A DNA stretch of 64,000 nucleotides from Adineta vaga (taxonomy: Eukaryota; Rotifera), in NCBI GenBank assembly GCA_021613535.1, contig CP075493.1, positions 11,656,001 through 11,720,000 of the forward strand, in the 5' to 3' direction. The position numbers and the translations under genes are program-made. Below the pieces are notes generated by a model, which saw only the letters and a program-made list of their open reading frames with translations, searched no databases and was not told where the DNA came from. Position 1 is the first letter of the stretch, and the number at the start of each line of letters is the position of its first letter. This document shows, in pieces, positions 1-10,451 of this stretch.

Positions 1-274
1 TTCATCATATAAAAGTAATAGAGAGAAGTACTCGACATGTTATCGAAAAGTTCTTACCTTCAAGACGTATAAGTACAACCGTCCCCTCATCTACACCTAA
101 GGAAAAGGAAATCAGTTAAAGAAGGAAAACGCGGAATTATAGGAATATCTATAACATATAAAATGATTCTGTTTCTTTTTTCTTCTTTTATTTTTCTCAA
201 ATTCAACTGAATAAAAAGTTTTAATGGTAATATCTTTCTAAAAGAAACATCAGTATTCTTTTGCGTCGTCAATA

Positions 275-1317
275 ATGCCACTCGAAATTCTTGCCTTGAC
301 GAAACAACTCTCATTTTACAGTGGATGTATCCTATTTTTCTTGGGACTTATCGGTAATACAATTAATATTCTGGTTTTTACTCAAGTGAAATTGTTTCGC
401 AACGATCGATCTGCTTTTTATCTAACCGTCGAAGCATTTTCAAATCTTCTCTATGAATTCATCAATATTACTTCGACTGTTTTAACATTAATCTATGGAA
501 ATGATGGAACAGAACGTTTTCTTATTTGGTGTAAGTTAAGATATAGCTTGTCTCAATTATCCGTATTAACTACTTATTACATGATATCTTGTTGTGCTGG
601 TGATCAATTCTTTTCAACAAATTATCACTTAAATGTACGATATATGTGTACGATGAGATTGGTTCGATATATTACTGTGATATTGATTTGTCTTTGGATT
701 GTACATAGTATTGTATTTGGTGTGTTTTTCCAAATTCAACCAATGATTGGGTGTATCATAATCAATCAAATTTATCTTCAATATGCAACGTTCTTTATCT
801 ATCCAGTGCTTGCTGGTCTTCTGCCTATTACACTCGCGATATTTTTTAGTTTTTTTGCGTATCGTAATGTTCGTCGTATAGTTCGCCGTCAAAGATCGAT
901 TGCTCGCCAATTCAGTCGACAAATGACCGCCATGGTTCTCATACGTGTAATACTCTTCGTTTGTTTGGCATCTCCTTATAGTTTTTTTCGTATTTATATT
1001 ATTAATTATCCTATTTCACAAGAACAACGTACGAAATATGCCATTAGACAATTGCTTCAAATACTTTTCTTAATCTCTATTAATCTAAATTATACAGTAA
1101 TATAATTCTTGCTTTTTTTTAAATTGAATTGTTCATTTTTTTTTAAATTTCATTATAGATGAATTTCTATGTATTTATGATTACATCAGCTCGTTTTCGT
1201 CGACAAGTGAAATTTATTTTGGTGAAAAAGTGTTGGAAACGCTGGAAACATTGCTGTTGTTCAAAGACTAATCGAATTATTCCCAAAGATGTAGATCTAG
1301 ACGCTGGATATACTTAA
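275..1317 (+). CDS. Rhodopsin-like 7TM receptor, two exons
   Basis: The exons are 275-1096 and 1159-1317, a phase-0 join across a 62-nt GT-AG intron, giving 326 residues. Seven hydrophobic helices are visible. A GN pair in helix 1 (LIGNTINIL) is the usual class-A landmark. The position of the DRY motif reads DQF, so the G-protein contact is divergent. The intron falls inside helix 7, and the second exon supplies the rest of that helix and a basic Cys-rich tail (CCCSK) that could be palmitoylated. It resembles the large, orphan, peptide-receptor-like 7TM families of rotifers. The ligand is unknown. The start is the first Met before helix 1. A polyadenylation-like AATAAA follows at about 1385. 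Confidence 0.8.
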
Positions 1318-1946
1318 TTGTTTGGTTATTTAACAGAAACATTCACATTATATTGTTCACAATCCATCATGTGTACATGAGGAGAATAAAAGTATGAGAA
1401 AAGTTCTTTTCATTGTTATTGCCTGTTATAAATATATTTTGCAGAAATACGAAGAGCTTAATTTGATCATGCATTCTAACTGAAACAAGTTAAAGTTTTC
1501 TCTGAATTCGGAATGCTGTATTTTTCTGTTGTATGGTATGAATATATATCTATCGATTTTTTCAAGCTAATTCTCGTCTACGTACTCTTTATATCTATAA
1601 ATCACATCATATTCTAAAGAACAACATGGCATATGCAGAGTAATAATATCAAACGGGTCGCCGCAATCTGTTGGGTTATGAGAACATTGCGTCGTCAATA
1701 TTCATGCTTTTTCTGTCGAGAATAACGACAGTGTTGAGTTGACCCTTTAGATATCGAATGCCACTGACATAGTTCGTTCTCCAAAGAATAAAAATACTCA
1801 TATTCTATTCATGTCATCTTGCTCTTCGGACGACAAGATAAGCAAATTCATACAGGTGGGCTTAGACTATAAATTTTCGGTTTTTATCAGTATTGTAACA
1901 AACCGTGGTATTTCCGTCAAGTATTTATTATTGTTAACAAAGAAGA
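1318..1946. other. Intergenic, nothing recognised
   Basis: After a polyadenylation-like AATAAA at about 1385 I see no coding signal, RNA gene or repeat. An upstream exon of the following dioxygenase pseudogene would be expected here, because that family normally has an N-terminal strand region, but I could not find one. Confidence 0.5.
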
Positions 1947-2720
1947 ATGAATAATCAACAACAAGCATTAGAACAAGCACTCTACAAATATCATGTACTT
2001 TTCTTTCGTAATTAAAATTTAACACCAGAACAACAACGTGATCTTGCCTATCAATTTGGTCAATTACATGTGCATCCAATTTATCCACATACGCCAACAT
2101 GTCATGAAGTAACTGTGTTAGAATTCGGTCAAAAATGTAGTACGGATAGGAAACCAGATTCTGATATTTGGCATACAGATGTATCATATTCAAGTAATCC
2201 ACCAATTATGGGCATGCTCTATGCAAAAATTATACCAAAACAAGGTGGTGGTGATACACTTTGGGCTAATATGGTTGAAATATATGAACAAGAACTATCA
2301 GATGCAATGAAAACTGTACTCAGTCAATTAACACCTGAACATTCCATAGAAAAATCACATAAGCGATCAATTAAAGTAAACGATTCAGATTTAGATACAC
2401 TCAAAAAAGCCAAAGAAAACAATCCACCAGTCAATCATCCAGTTATTGATGAACATCCACATACAAAACAAAAGTATCTAAATGTAAATACGACTGCGAC
2501 AACAAAAATTAATGAATTAAATGAACAAGAAAGTGAATTATTATTACAATATCTATTTTCATTAATTAATAAACGACCAGAATTAACTTGTCGATGGAAA
2601 TGGAATGAAAACGATATTTGTTTATGGGATCAACGAACAACACAACATTATGCTTCACCTGATTATTGGCCACATCATCGACGAATGCATCGTTGTGCAA
2701 TTATGAAACAAGATAAATAA
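1947..2720 (+). pseudogene. TauD/TfdA-type 2-oxoglutarate dioxygenase, interrupted by a nonsense codon
   Basis: Reading from the ATG at 1947, 22 codons run to a TAA at 2013-2015. The same frame then continues without a break to 2720. The residues around the stop (FFRN-stop-NLTPEQQ) match the usual family sequence with Gln at that position, so CAA probably became TAA. The rest carries the iron-binding HTD (in HTDVSY), the distal His (QHYASPDY) and the 2-oxoglutarate-binding Arg region (RRMHRCAI). The N-terminal strand region is absent. An internal ATG at 2070 could give a 216-residue product that keeps the catalytic residues but lacks part of the fold. The family hydroxylates taurine or related sulfonates and is mostly bacterial or fungal, so horizontal origin is an inference. 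A second fragment lies at 3181-3268. Confidence 0.8.
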
Positions 2721-3180
2721 ATAAATATAATTTGTTCACAAGCAGATCATTATTTCTTGACTATAATGACTTTGTCATTTGACTTTATATGTATATATAA
2801 ATTCGATAAATTAATGAGTCATCACTCATCAACCAGTTTTGATAGAGATGAAAGTAACACATTCGTATCAACTCTCAAGAATCTGTTCGAAAGGACTAAA
2901 ATGTGTCAACTTTATCGAATTGCCCACGTAGTAAGTTTTTGTTGATAAACAAAATTTGAATCCCTTACGACGACGTGCAAGAGCAGAGCAGAAAAAAAGT
3001 GTCATGTAAGAAGTGAATCAGTAGTTGATGTAAAAATTGCTCTTCTGCTATTATTTACAAGTGAATATATATGATGAGCTTATCGTAACAAGAATCTACG
3101 ATGTCAATGAGATAAACTTGAGATATACACTTTTACATGGCGGTTAGCAATTCGAGGATATTTATAATAACCTAGCATTT

Positions 3181-3268
3181 GAACAAGCATCCTTACAAAT
3201 ATCATGTAATTTTCTTTCTGTAATCAAAATTTAACACCAGAACAACAACGTGATCTTGCCTATCATCT
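3181..3268 (+). pseudogene. Second TauD/TfdA fragment, duplicate of the region around 1975-2055
   Basis: About 88 nt match the start of the upstream dioxygenase pseudogene with a few substitutions and small indels. The copy keeps CAA where the upstream copy has TAA, so it shows the ancestral Gln codon. It breaks off shortly after the sequence for DLAY, and no later part of the gene follows. It is a dead remnant of a local duplication. Confidence 0.75.
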
Positions 3269-4070
3269 TGATATTTATACCAATCCCTACTTTGAATACC
3301 CATATTAAAATAAAAGTATTGTTGCTATGGTTTTTTTCTGAATTAAATAACATTGGGCAGAAGATTTATGAGCATGAATAAATCAGCATCGACAAATTGG
3401 AATAATGGCAACTGCCATGTATTTTATATAATGGTATATCAATTGGGGACTTGGCAAAAAGGAATGCCGTAAATGACCAGATTCATGGAAAAAATATCTA
3501 TCTATAATGAGGAAAGATGGTATTAATTGGAATGGACAAAAAGGAAATGATGACATCACAAATGTAGAATGTGGATAAATAAAGGAAGAAATGGACATGC
3601 TAAAAAAAATGACAGAACGTAAGAAGAATGGAATGGAAAATTCAATGGAAAGGAGAGAAACAATCAATGTAAGGAATCCAAGGAATGGATATGGAAGTTT
3701 TGAAGAAGGAATGGTATGCTAATTTAATACTCACTGTAATATGGAATGAAAATAATGTACTACTTCTGGATCGTATGGTTTCTTTTTCAGTATATATTTT
3801 AGTCTTCTCATTATAACGAGCAACGTCTCTAATAAGAGTTCAGATCGTATTGCAATCGAATCCTTCGTTTAGTTTTATCGTTCTTATTGTCTTGTTTTAT
3901 ACAAATTATTCTGTTGCTTTTTATCTCTACAGTGCCATATCCAAAGCTAATCAAACGGTCCATCTCTTTTGGCTACAAGGCGAAGAGTTGAATATATCTC
4001 ATCACAAACACTTTACACGATTTTAATTTACTAACGTTTTGGCTTATATTTCTTAGAAGTTTGATTTTGT
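3269..4070. other. Intergenic, partly purine-rich low complexity
   Basis: From roughly 3400 to 3720 the plus strand is strongly purine-biased, with many degenerate GGAATGG and GAAGAATGG units. The reading frames there are by-products of this bias. The remainder shows no recognisable gene. Confidence 0.45.
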
Positions 4071-4820
4071 CTAAGATTTTTCTCTATTCAGAGATTTTCG
4101 TAATAGCTGAAGTTTCATATCTCTTAATTGATCCACCAGATGAAAGAAAACACGAATAATTGTTTTCATTGTAGAATTATTTGAATGATAGCCATAACGG
4201 ATAATGAACGTTTTGAATATATTAACTAGATGTCCACGGAGTAAATGAGATTTGTTTAAAACAGATTGTTGATAAGAAAAAAGTCTTACAAAACAATGGT
4301 TTGTAGGAAACAGACTACATTTTATATGTGTAACTATAAGAGAAGAAATCTTATCAATATTCAGACTATTAAGTTCCGGTGAATGATATAATTGATGAAA
4401 TCCATCTTTGAGCTGAGAACAAATATTCTGATTTGCTTGATGAACGTAATGCATCTGTTGAGATACGAATTCGACCATTCTTGATTGAAGTTCATTACCT
4501 AATCGAAGATATTTTCTTTCAAAATGTTCACGAATAAAATTTTGTAAATATTCAATCATTTGTTGTTTTGATTGATACTACGAAGTCTTGAAATATTGAA
4601 GAATTATATACATGATTGAAATCGTCTTCATATTGTCGATCGTTAGATATAAGAAATATGTCCAATGATGAGAACGTCGACCAAAAAGAATATTATTCAA
4701 ACTATTTATATGAGTCATTATTATGATTTGATTTCGAAACCTATATATTCGACGACAATCGTCATTATAAAAATGATTACATATTAAAATGTTGTTCTTT
4801 AGTCTGAAATTTATATTCAA
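4071..4820 (-). pseudogene. Hypothetical gene or remnant on the minus strand
   Basis: Two open stretches in the same minus-strand frame, 4820-4581 and 4559-4071, are separated by one TAG at 4578-4580. The second codes for 162 helical, mixed-charge residues with normal-looking composition and no transmembrane segment. I recognise no family. It could be a decayed gene with one nonsense codon, the last exon of a gene with an unseen intron, or chance. Confidence 0.25.
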
Positions 4821-4989
4821 AACTTGTTATTCATCTCGTATATGACAGATTGTGAAGATTATTACTTAATTGTTCGAAAAGATGGTATCTGGTCGATGTA
4901 TGTGTTATACAGTGGATAAGTAACTATTTTTAAATAATCAATACCTTCCAACCTAAAAAAAACATATAATATAATAGTATGATTAAGAT

Positions 4990-4997
4990 TGACGTCA
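4990..4997. promoter_or_regulatory. TGACGTCA palindrome (CRE/ATF-like site)
   Basis: A full cAMP-response-element palindrome lies about 200 nt upstream of the Cys-rich secreted gene. A second copy is nearer at 5084-5091. The match is exact; binding is inferred from the known CREB/ATF consensus. Confidence 0.5.
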
Positions 4998-5083
4998 TAT
5001 CAAGAAAGAAACAAAGTCATGTACAGTTAACGACGTATTACGCTATTGTGATTTCGCACTCAGTATAATCGCTTCAAATAATA

Positions 5084-5091
5084 TGACGTCA
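5084..5091. promoter_or_regulatory. TGACGTCA palindrome (CRE/ATF-like site)
   Basis: Second exact copy, about 110 nt upstream of the ATG at 5193 and about 40 nt upstream of the TATA element, a spacing typical of a proximal activator site. Confidence 0.55.
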
Positions 5092-5131
5092 TTACATACA
5101 GTATTTTCAAAATGAAACGCAAAAGAAAGAC

Positions 5132-5139
5132 TATATAAT
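5132..5139 (+). promoter_or_regulatory. TATA box of the Cys-rich secreted gene
   Basis: TATATAAT lies about 55 nt before the ATG at 5193, leaving room for a short leader. Confidence 0.55.
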
Positions 5140-5192
5140 ACAAATGAAAAATCACACATATTCTCAATTGTCGTTGTCACAAGCATTTCAAA

Positions 5193-5723
5193 ATGTTCAA
5201 ATTAGTTCTTATTATCATAGTTTTATCAACAATTCCAATCGCTTATTGTCAAGCATATGATTTTCCATTTGCAGCTGGTTGTAATCCAATTGATTCAGGA
5301 TGTTCGTCTTCAACTCAATGTTGTAGTGGATATTGTTATAATCAAAAGTGTACTGAAAAATGTCGATCAATATTTGCATCATGCAATTCTACTAAAAGTT
5401 TTTGTTGTCCTGGTACACAATGTCGACTATCAGATCATAAATGTTGTCGACCAGGAGGTCAAAGAGCCTTATCACCAAGTGAATGTTGTGGACAAAAATG
5501 GATATCAAATACAAATGGAAATGCAGGACAATGCTGTCGATTATCAGGAGAATCTACTAATTCATCAACAGAGTGTTGTAATCAACAATCAAAACCAAAT
5601 ACATCTGGACGTGGAGAAAAATGTTGTGGTTTACATGGACAATCTTGTCAAACATTATCAGATTGTTGTGGAGATACAATGAGTTGTAAATATTATCCAC
5701 AATTTGGAAATATTTGTATTTAA
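5193..5723 (+). CDS. Secreted cysteine-rich multi-knot protein
   Basis: This is a single-exon, 176-residue protein. Residues 1-19 are a clear signal peptide (start MFKLVLIIIVLS, likely cut after YCQ or CQA). The rest has more than 20 cysteines in repeated blocks of the type C-x6-C-x5-CC-x3-C-x4-C, followed by several CC-centred blocks (ECCGQ, QCCRL, ECCNQ, KCCGL, DCCGD). This spacing resembles inhibitor-cystine-knot or dickkopf/colipase-like modules in tandem. It probably acts outside the cell as a disulfide-stabilised structural, defence or inhibitory protein; the target cannot be told. AATAAA follows at about 5741. The +1 frame also stays open across this region, but only because of the codon pattern. 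Confidence 0.8.
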   Translation: MFKLVLIIIVLSTIPIAYCQAYDFPFAAGCNPIDSGCSSSTQCCSGYCYNQKCTEKCRSIFASCNSTKSFCCPGTQCRLSDHKCCRPGGQRALSPSECCGQKWISNTNGNAGQCCRLSGESTNSSTECCNQQSKPNTSGRGEKCCGLHGQSCQTLSDCCGDTMSCKYYPQFGNICI

Positions 5724-6026
5724 AGAAACATTCGTTTTATGAATAAAGATTTCCTCTTTTGATCTTATGCTTCTTTCTTCTATATTCAGTTGTTATATGG
5801 CACCGTTATCATATTTTTTTTCACACAATTGTCTTTGAAAGAGTGAAACTGAAGGTGTAAAATATTGATAATATTCCCACTTTCATCTCTAATCAATCAG
5901 CAACACATTTCTCGAATGTAAATCCGAGTAGGAATTATGGATAGTTATAGTTATTAGTATTTATTAAGCATTTACATCGCAAAAGTTTTCAACTTTCAAC
6001 AGAAAATGAAATAAACACAGAATTGA
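5724..6026. other. Convergent 3' intergenic spacer
   Basis: This lies between the ends of the Cys-rich gene and the Hint gene. It contains polyadenylation-like AATAAA on the plus strand and AT-rich filler. No further feature was seen. Confidence 0.5.
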
Positions 6027-6970
6027 TCATAGAAGTAATGCATCTGGTTCAAAATAGCGACCGAGAAGCCACATTATATCAACTGCCCAATGTATACCAT
6101 TCGTTTGATGGATATGAAATGGCTTATCAATAGATAGAAATCGAGCAAATGTATAATAAGAACGAAAAGGTGCCATAAAATATTGGGCTAAATGATGATC
6201 ATGAACATTTGCAAAACAACTTGCTAATACGTTATTGACAAATAAAGTTCCTGTCAATGTTAATGGAGCATAATAACCTTTTTTCATTTCTATGATGATA
6301 TCGATAACTGGAGAATAGTTTAATGTTTCATTGACTAAAACTACTAAATAATCTCCGATTTCAACATGTTTAGCAAAAAAATAATTTTCGTTTCCATTTG
6401 AATCGATAATTGGAATGAGATGATATTCTGTTAAACTTATCCGATGACCAGAATCTGTTGTTATTGTATAAAATAATGCTATAAGAATAAAATGATAAAA
6501 TGCAATGAACTTTTTAGTATCGTGAATTCATATACCATCTCTCGACGTTTGCTTATCTAACATCATTATCATTTCTGTTGAGATGAGTTTTGATTGATCA
6601 CTTGTGATTAATTCATCACCAGATTGAAGTTGATCGATCTGTTTATATTCTCCATTCGACAATCGAATCAATGAATCACCGGAAAAACATCGATATCTTG
6701 TATAAGATGAAGAATAATCCCAACGAACTTAAATGAAAAAAAATTTCACAATGAATTCAATCGTCAAAAAAGCATCACGAGAGATTCCACACTCAAATTT
6801 TTTTCTAGTTAGAGAATGTATCAGTCATGTGAAAATATAAAACACTTACATCCTCTATATGGATTACGATAAGGTGGATTGTAGCCGTAATATGGTGGTG
6901 CACTCTCAATATGGAATAGTATAATAAACCCAATTAATATCGTATAGAGAAGATGAGCTAGTAAATACAT
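6027..6970 (-). CDS. Secreted Hint/Hog-domain protein (Hedgehog-type autoprocessing domain without Hedge)
   Basis: Minus-strand exons are 6970-6850, 6727-6536 and 6478-6027, both joins phase 1, giving 254 residues. Residues 1-24 form a signal peptide. Residues 25-53 are short and rich in Pro, Tyr and Arg. The Hint domain starts at Cys54 (CFSGDSLIRL, then GDELIT), has the TxxH motif at Thr121-His124 (LTEYH), and the late block VLASCFANV with AQYFMAPFR. The C-terminus ends in a GIHWAV...GRYFEP block like the sterol-recognition region of Hedgehog Hog domains. The family cleaves itself before the Cys and attaches cholesterol to the released N-terminal part. Here the residue before Cys is Arg rather than Gly, and no Hedgehog signalling domain is present. 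The mature product could be a lipid-anchored peptide of about 30 residues. This gene is visible only after splicing. Confidence 0.85.
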
Positions 6971-8382
6971 TTCATACACCGTCTAATCAATCAATGACTT
7001 GGTTAGCAAATAAAAGAGCAGAGAACTGACAAGATGATTTTATTCACTATCATGTTTTATTGGTATTTGATCAATATGTCAATTTTAATTTATTCTATTG
7101 ATAGAAATCATTCAGATGTATTTATTTAAAAAACGAGTCCTATTTCGTACTTATTCCTCTGAAATCAATAATGAAAAGATTGCACTTATTCAGACCAATT
7201 CATTTGCTTCAATGCAAGAAAAATTCTTTTCGCGGATTAAATTATACATATATTAAGGGTGTGAGTTTTCATTTTTCGTTACGTGTCTGACTGAGGCAGA
7301 ATGGATCCTTTTTTGTGATGTTGAATAGTGTAGAATTAGATAGAATTTGATCCATAGCGTGTAGATCTTCTGGAGGGGACTTCTAGTAAAAGACAGGATA
7401 GTTATATTGTATGACGATCGAGTTCTCCGAATCAAAACAAATGAGTGTTCGACAGAGGAGCATGGTTACGCAATATTCAACTACGCAGAATAGGATACCC
7501 GTTTGTTTTCATACGTTCTTTGCTTCGTTTCATACCGTCTCTTGGGTGTGGGTGTGGGTGTGGGCGCAGATGAGAGTATAGAATTCAGACTCTCACACAC
7601 ACACCCACCCTTTTTCGATACTGTGATACAGAGGAAATCTTTTTTTTAAGAAAATTAAAAAAAATTAGAATAGATCACTGTTTACATAGAAAATAAGAAT
7701 ATTTTTTACCGTAGCTCACCAATCCTTAACTTAATGAATTGCTCTGATCTTCGAACTGGCCTGAGATATTGATGCGATCATTCTATGTACAAAGTTCCAT
7801 GACGATGGGATCAGTCTTCCAAAAATTATTGTGTAAACGGACGTATGGATACACTGATCAATTCTAGAGTGCACTCACTTTTTGAGTATACAAAAATGAT
7901 CGAATAATGATGCATGAAAAAGAAGAAGAGTTGATTAAAGTTTATTTTATTGTTCCGATAGTGAAAATAGAATGTAAAACTGAATAATTCAAGACGAAAT
8001 CAAAATATATGTTAATATATATTGATCAATTCTTTACAAATACATTTTAATATAGATGCCCATATGAGATGATACAATTCTAATGCAAAACATATATTAT
8101 TTTCACTCACAGATAAGTTATATCCACATCAGACTTAAGAGTCTAAATGGGGTACAGTTGGCAACTCTGGATTGAAGGCATTCACTATACAAAAGACTTG
8201 CATATGATTTAGATGGATGAGAATCAAGTGATGGCAAGAGTATATGCATGAAAATTTCTCTTTAAATTTTATTGTATATTTATATGCATTGAAACAAAAC
8301 AGGAAATAAAATATAAAAATACATTAGAAAAAGAAATATTCCGACGAAGTTCATGTTATTTTGTGTGATGATAGTATTCTTA
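6971..8382. other. Intergenic with telomere-like hairpin
   Basis: A 1.4-kb AT-rich stretch between the Hint gene promoter and the end of the CSalpha-beta gene. The only structured element is the G-strand/C-strand hairpin at 7544-7610. Open frames at about 7253-7435 show no family resemblance. Confidence 0.5.
7544..7610. repeat. Telomere-like TGTGGG tract facing a complementary CA-rich arm (hairpin)
   Basis: The left arm holds three overlapping GGGTGT units and the right arm ends in CACACACCCACCC. An inner stem pairs GAGAGT with ACTCTC around a short loop. The units match the TGTGGG telomeric repeat reported for Adineta. Similar elements lie at 30806-30876 and 54137-54186. Confidence 0.6.
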
Positions 8383-8646
8383 TTAATTGTCACATTTGCA
8401 AGTTGGGAAGAACCATGCAACTGTTTTGCAATAGCCGGTTGTATAACCACATAATTTACATCGATCAATACATCCAGCTACTCCTTTAGTTGCACATGTG
8501 CCTGATGGTGGACCACAAATATCAGCAGATACTTCAATAGCTAAAACAAAGAAATAGATCTAGATATGTATCATTTGATTGTACATACCAATGCTAAGTA
8601 ACAGAACAATTATAAACAAGACAACAATGTTGTTTGGTCGAACCAT
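8383..8646 (-). CDS. Secreted CSalpha-beta defensin-like peptide
   Basis: Minus-strand exons are 8646-8589 and 8540-8383 with a phase-1 join, giving 71 residues. Residues 1-25 are a signal peptide (MVRPNNIVVLFIIVLLLS). The mature part has eight cysteines at 28, 35, 43, 47, 50, 57, 67 and 69. It has the CSalpha-beta signature: Cys43-xxx-Cys47 for the helix, Gly-Tyr-Cys57 as gamma-core start, and a final Cys67-Lys-Cys69. This fold is used by invertebrate and fungal defensins and related peptides. An antimicrobial or channel-blocking role is inferred from family only. A TATAAATA lies on this strand about 60 nt upstream, and TGACGTCA at 8773 further up. The gene is too short and too split to appear as a normal open frame. 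Confidence 0.75.
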
Positions 8647-8702
8647 GATGAGAAATTTTTTTATGAATTTTTATTTATATTCGAACTATCATGCACCACT
8701 CG

Positions 8703-8710
8703 TATTTATA
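8703..8710 (-). promoter_or_regulatory. TATA box of the CSalpha-beta peptide gene
   Basis: TATAAATA on the minus strand, about 57 nt before the ATG at 8646. Confidence 0.5.
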
Positions 8711-8772
8711 GTCCAAGTATTCCGCAGTGTTTTTTGTGTATGTAATAGTCATTTGATACATAACATGTATAT

Positions 8773-8780
8773 TGACGTCA
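8773..8780. promoter_or_regulatory. TGACGTCA palindrome (CRE/ATF-like site)
   Basis: Exact CRE palindrome about 130 nt upstream of the minus-strand peptide gene, in the same relative place as in the Cys-rich gene promoter at 5084. Confidence 0.5.
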
Positions 8781-9510
8781 ATAGATTCATGATCAATTCT
8801 ATATCGACGTAAAATAGATCTTTATGAATCAATATCATGCTTTCTCATAGTTTATACGAAAGTATATGTTTGAAATATACGTAATGGATGAGTAACTATA
8901 TGAATTAGTAACATTTCTCTAACTACGTTATCGATGGGTTAGGTATAAGGACATTTTATAATGAGGAGAAAAAGTAGTACGACTAATGAACTCACGTTTT
9001 CTCTCTCCTTTTTTTTATTAGATTACTTTAGTAGCAATTCAATGCATTCTGTTATATCATTTAGTACCTTTTTGGAAAATGGAAGCGAAATGATAACTTC
9101 CAGAAAATAAAGAAAGTCTCTCTTCAGTCTAAACATTAAGCAATGTACAGTTCTATATAATTCCCTCAATGATACTTGGTATTATATTTTCTTTCTAATT
9201 ATTTACACGTTTAGTTCTCTGAAGTATAAAATGTACACAACATTCTTCATGTAAAAGAAAGGTGATCAAACTATATGACATACGCAACACGTGTTTTTCT
9301 TTCATTTAGTTATACGGTTAGTAGTATCTTTTAATAAATCAAGTCAACGTGTACTTTTAATGTAAAATAATGAAGTTCAGAAATAATTGTTGTGATTTTA
9401 TCAGGTTGAGAAGAAAAAAACAAACGAATGAATAAATAAGAAAAATGAGGAGGATGAGGATACTACATCTATCTAACACCCACACCAATTCCTTTGTTAT
9501 TACCTTGATC
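8781..9510. other. Intergenic, nothing recognised apart from a weak G/C-strand pair
   Basis: Mostly AT-rich filler. Near 9447-9486 a GGAGGATGAGG tract is followed by AACACCCACACC, possibly a worn fourth copy of the dispersed G-strand/C-strand element. Confidence 0.35.
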
Positions 9511-9514
9511 ATTT

Positions 9515-10451
9515 CTCCAAGGAGATCCTATTGTTGCACGTTTTGCTTTTCGTGAAGTTGGAATCTATGGTCAAGATTCTACAGATTTTGTCATAGAATC
9601 CATTAATATGTATACTTCCTTTGGTTTCAGTGTTGGATCATCACGATTACGACGTGTTGGTATAAATGATTTTCATATTGTAACAAAAATAATTAATCAA
9701 ACAAAAGGTGATAGTGGACAACTTGATGTTGGAATTGGAACGCGCTTAAGATTTAGTACTAAACAGAAACCATTCACGAATAATTCAATCACCATTGCTG
9801 CTACTTCATTTGCTTATTCATCAAACGAACGATTAATGTGAATGTAAATGATTGGGCTTGTGTTTTTGATGCATCTCTATTAACTATATCAAAATTATAC
9901 AGTAGCACATAATCGTGCACGTGGTATTCTCTTAGAAACACGAAATGTCGCAGTTAAGCAATGTCTATTCAATCGAACGAGTGCATCCGCTGTTTATATT
10001 CAACCATCTCTACTTTGGTATGAAGGTCCAGTTGCATATAATATTACATTAACGCAAAATATTTATATTAATTGTAATCAAGGCATTGGTCAATTACCAG
10101 GTGTCATTAATTTATCTCCATATTCAATTCAATCGATTCCTGTTATTGAATATTTTCATATACGATCATCAACATTCATCAATGCAATCGATAGTCAAAA
10201 CGATTTTATATGCAGGAAATGTTAATCAATTACTATTTATGAATAATTATATCGCCACAAACGCTTCAACGCCACTTATTTCAATCTATAATAGTCAAAG
10301 TTTAACTGCAGTAAACAATGCAGTAGTAAATAATCAATCAACAATCAATCAATACTATACATTTGATAAAAAATATCCGTGTTTGCATTCTTTGAGTAGG
10401 TTGATTAATTTAACTGTCTCCGCTTTTAATTCATCATTTACACTTTCTTGA
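9515..10451 (+). pseudogene. Parallel beta-helix glycosidase-like gene (GH110-like), frameshifted
   Basis: The coding sense jumps between frames. The stretch 9519-9838 reads as a beta-helix region (FREVGIYGQDS, GFSVGSSRLR). From 9839 it must shift by one (VNVNDWACVFDASLLT), then shift back near 9895 (NYTVAHNRARGILLETRN, FNRTSASAVYIQPSLLWYEGP), and shift again near 10195 before the final stretch ending in a TGA at 10449-10451. No signal peptide or start is left. The repeated short strands and the ILLETRN/IQPS..W.EGP blocks suggest a right-handed parallel beta-helix enzyme like the GH110 alpha-galactosidases, but the family call is tentative. Homologues are mainly bacterial, so foreign origin is an inference. 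Confidence 0.6.

Noticed and set aside
3383-3667. Minus-strand 94-codon frame
   Set aside because: It is produced by the purine-biased GGAATGG-like stretch; composition is skewed and no domain is visible.
5257-5682. Long second reading frame over the Cys-rich gene
   Set aside because: It has Val/Asp/Asn bias caused by TGT and GAT codons in the true frame, and no start signal or domain.
7544-7610. True chromosome end
   Set aside because: The tract is only three or four units long and is flanked on both sides by genes.
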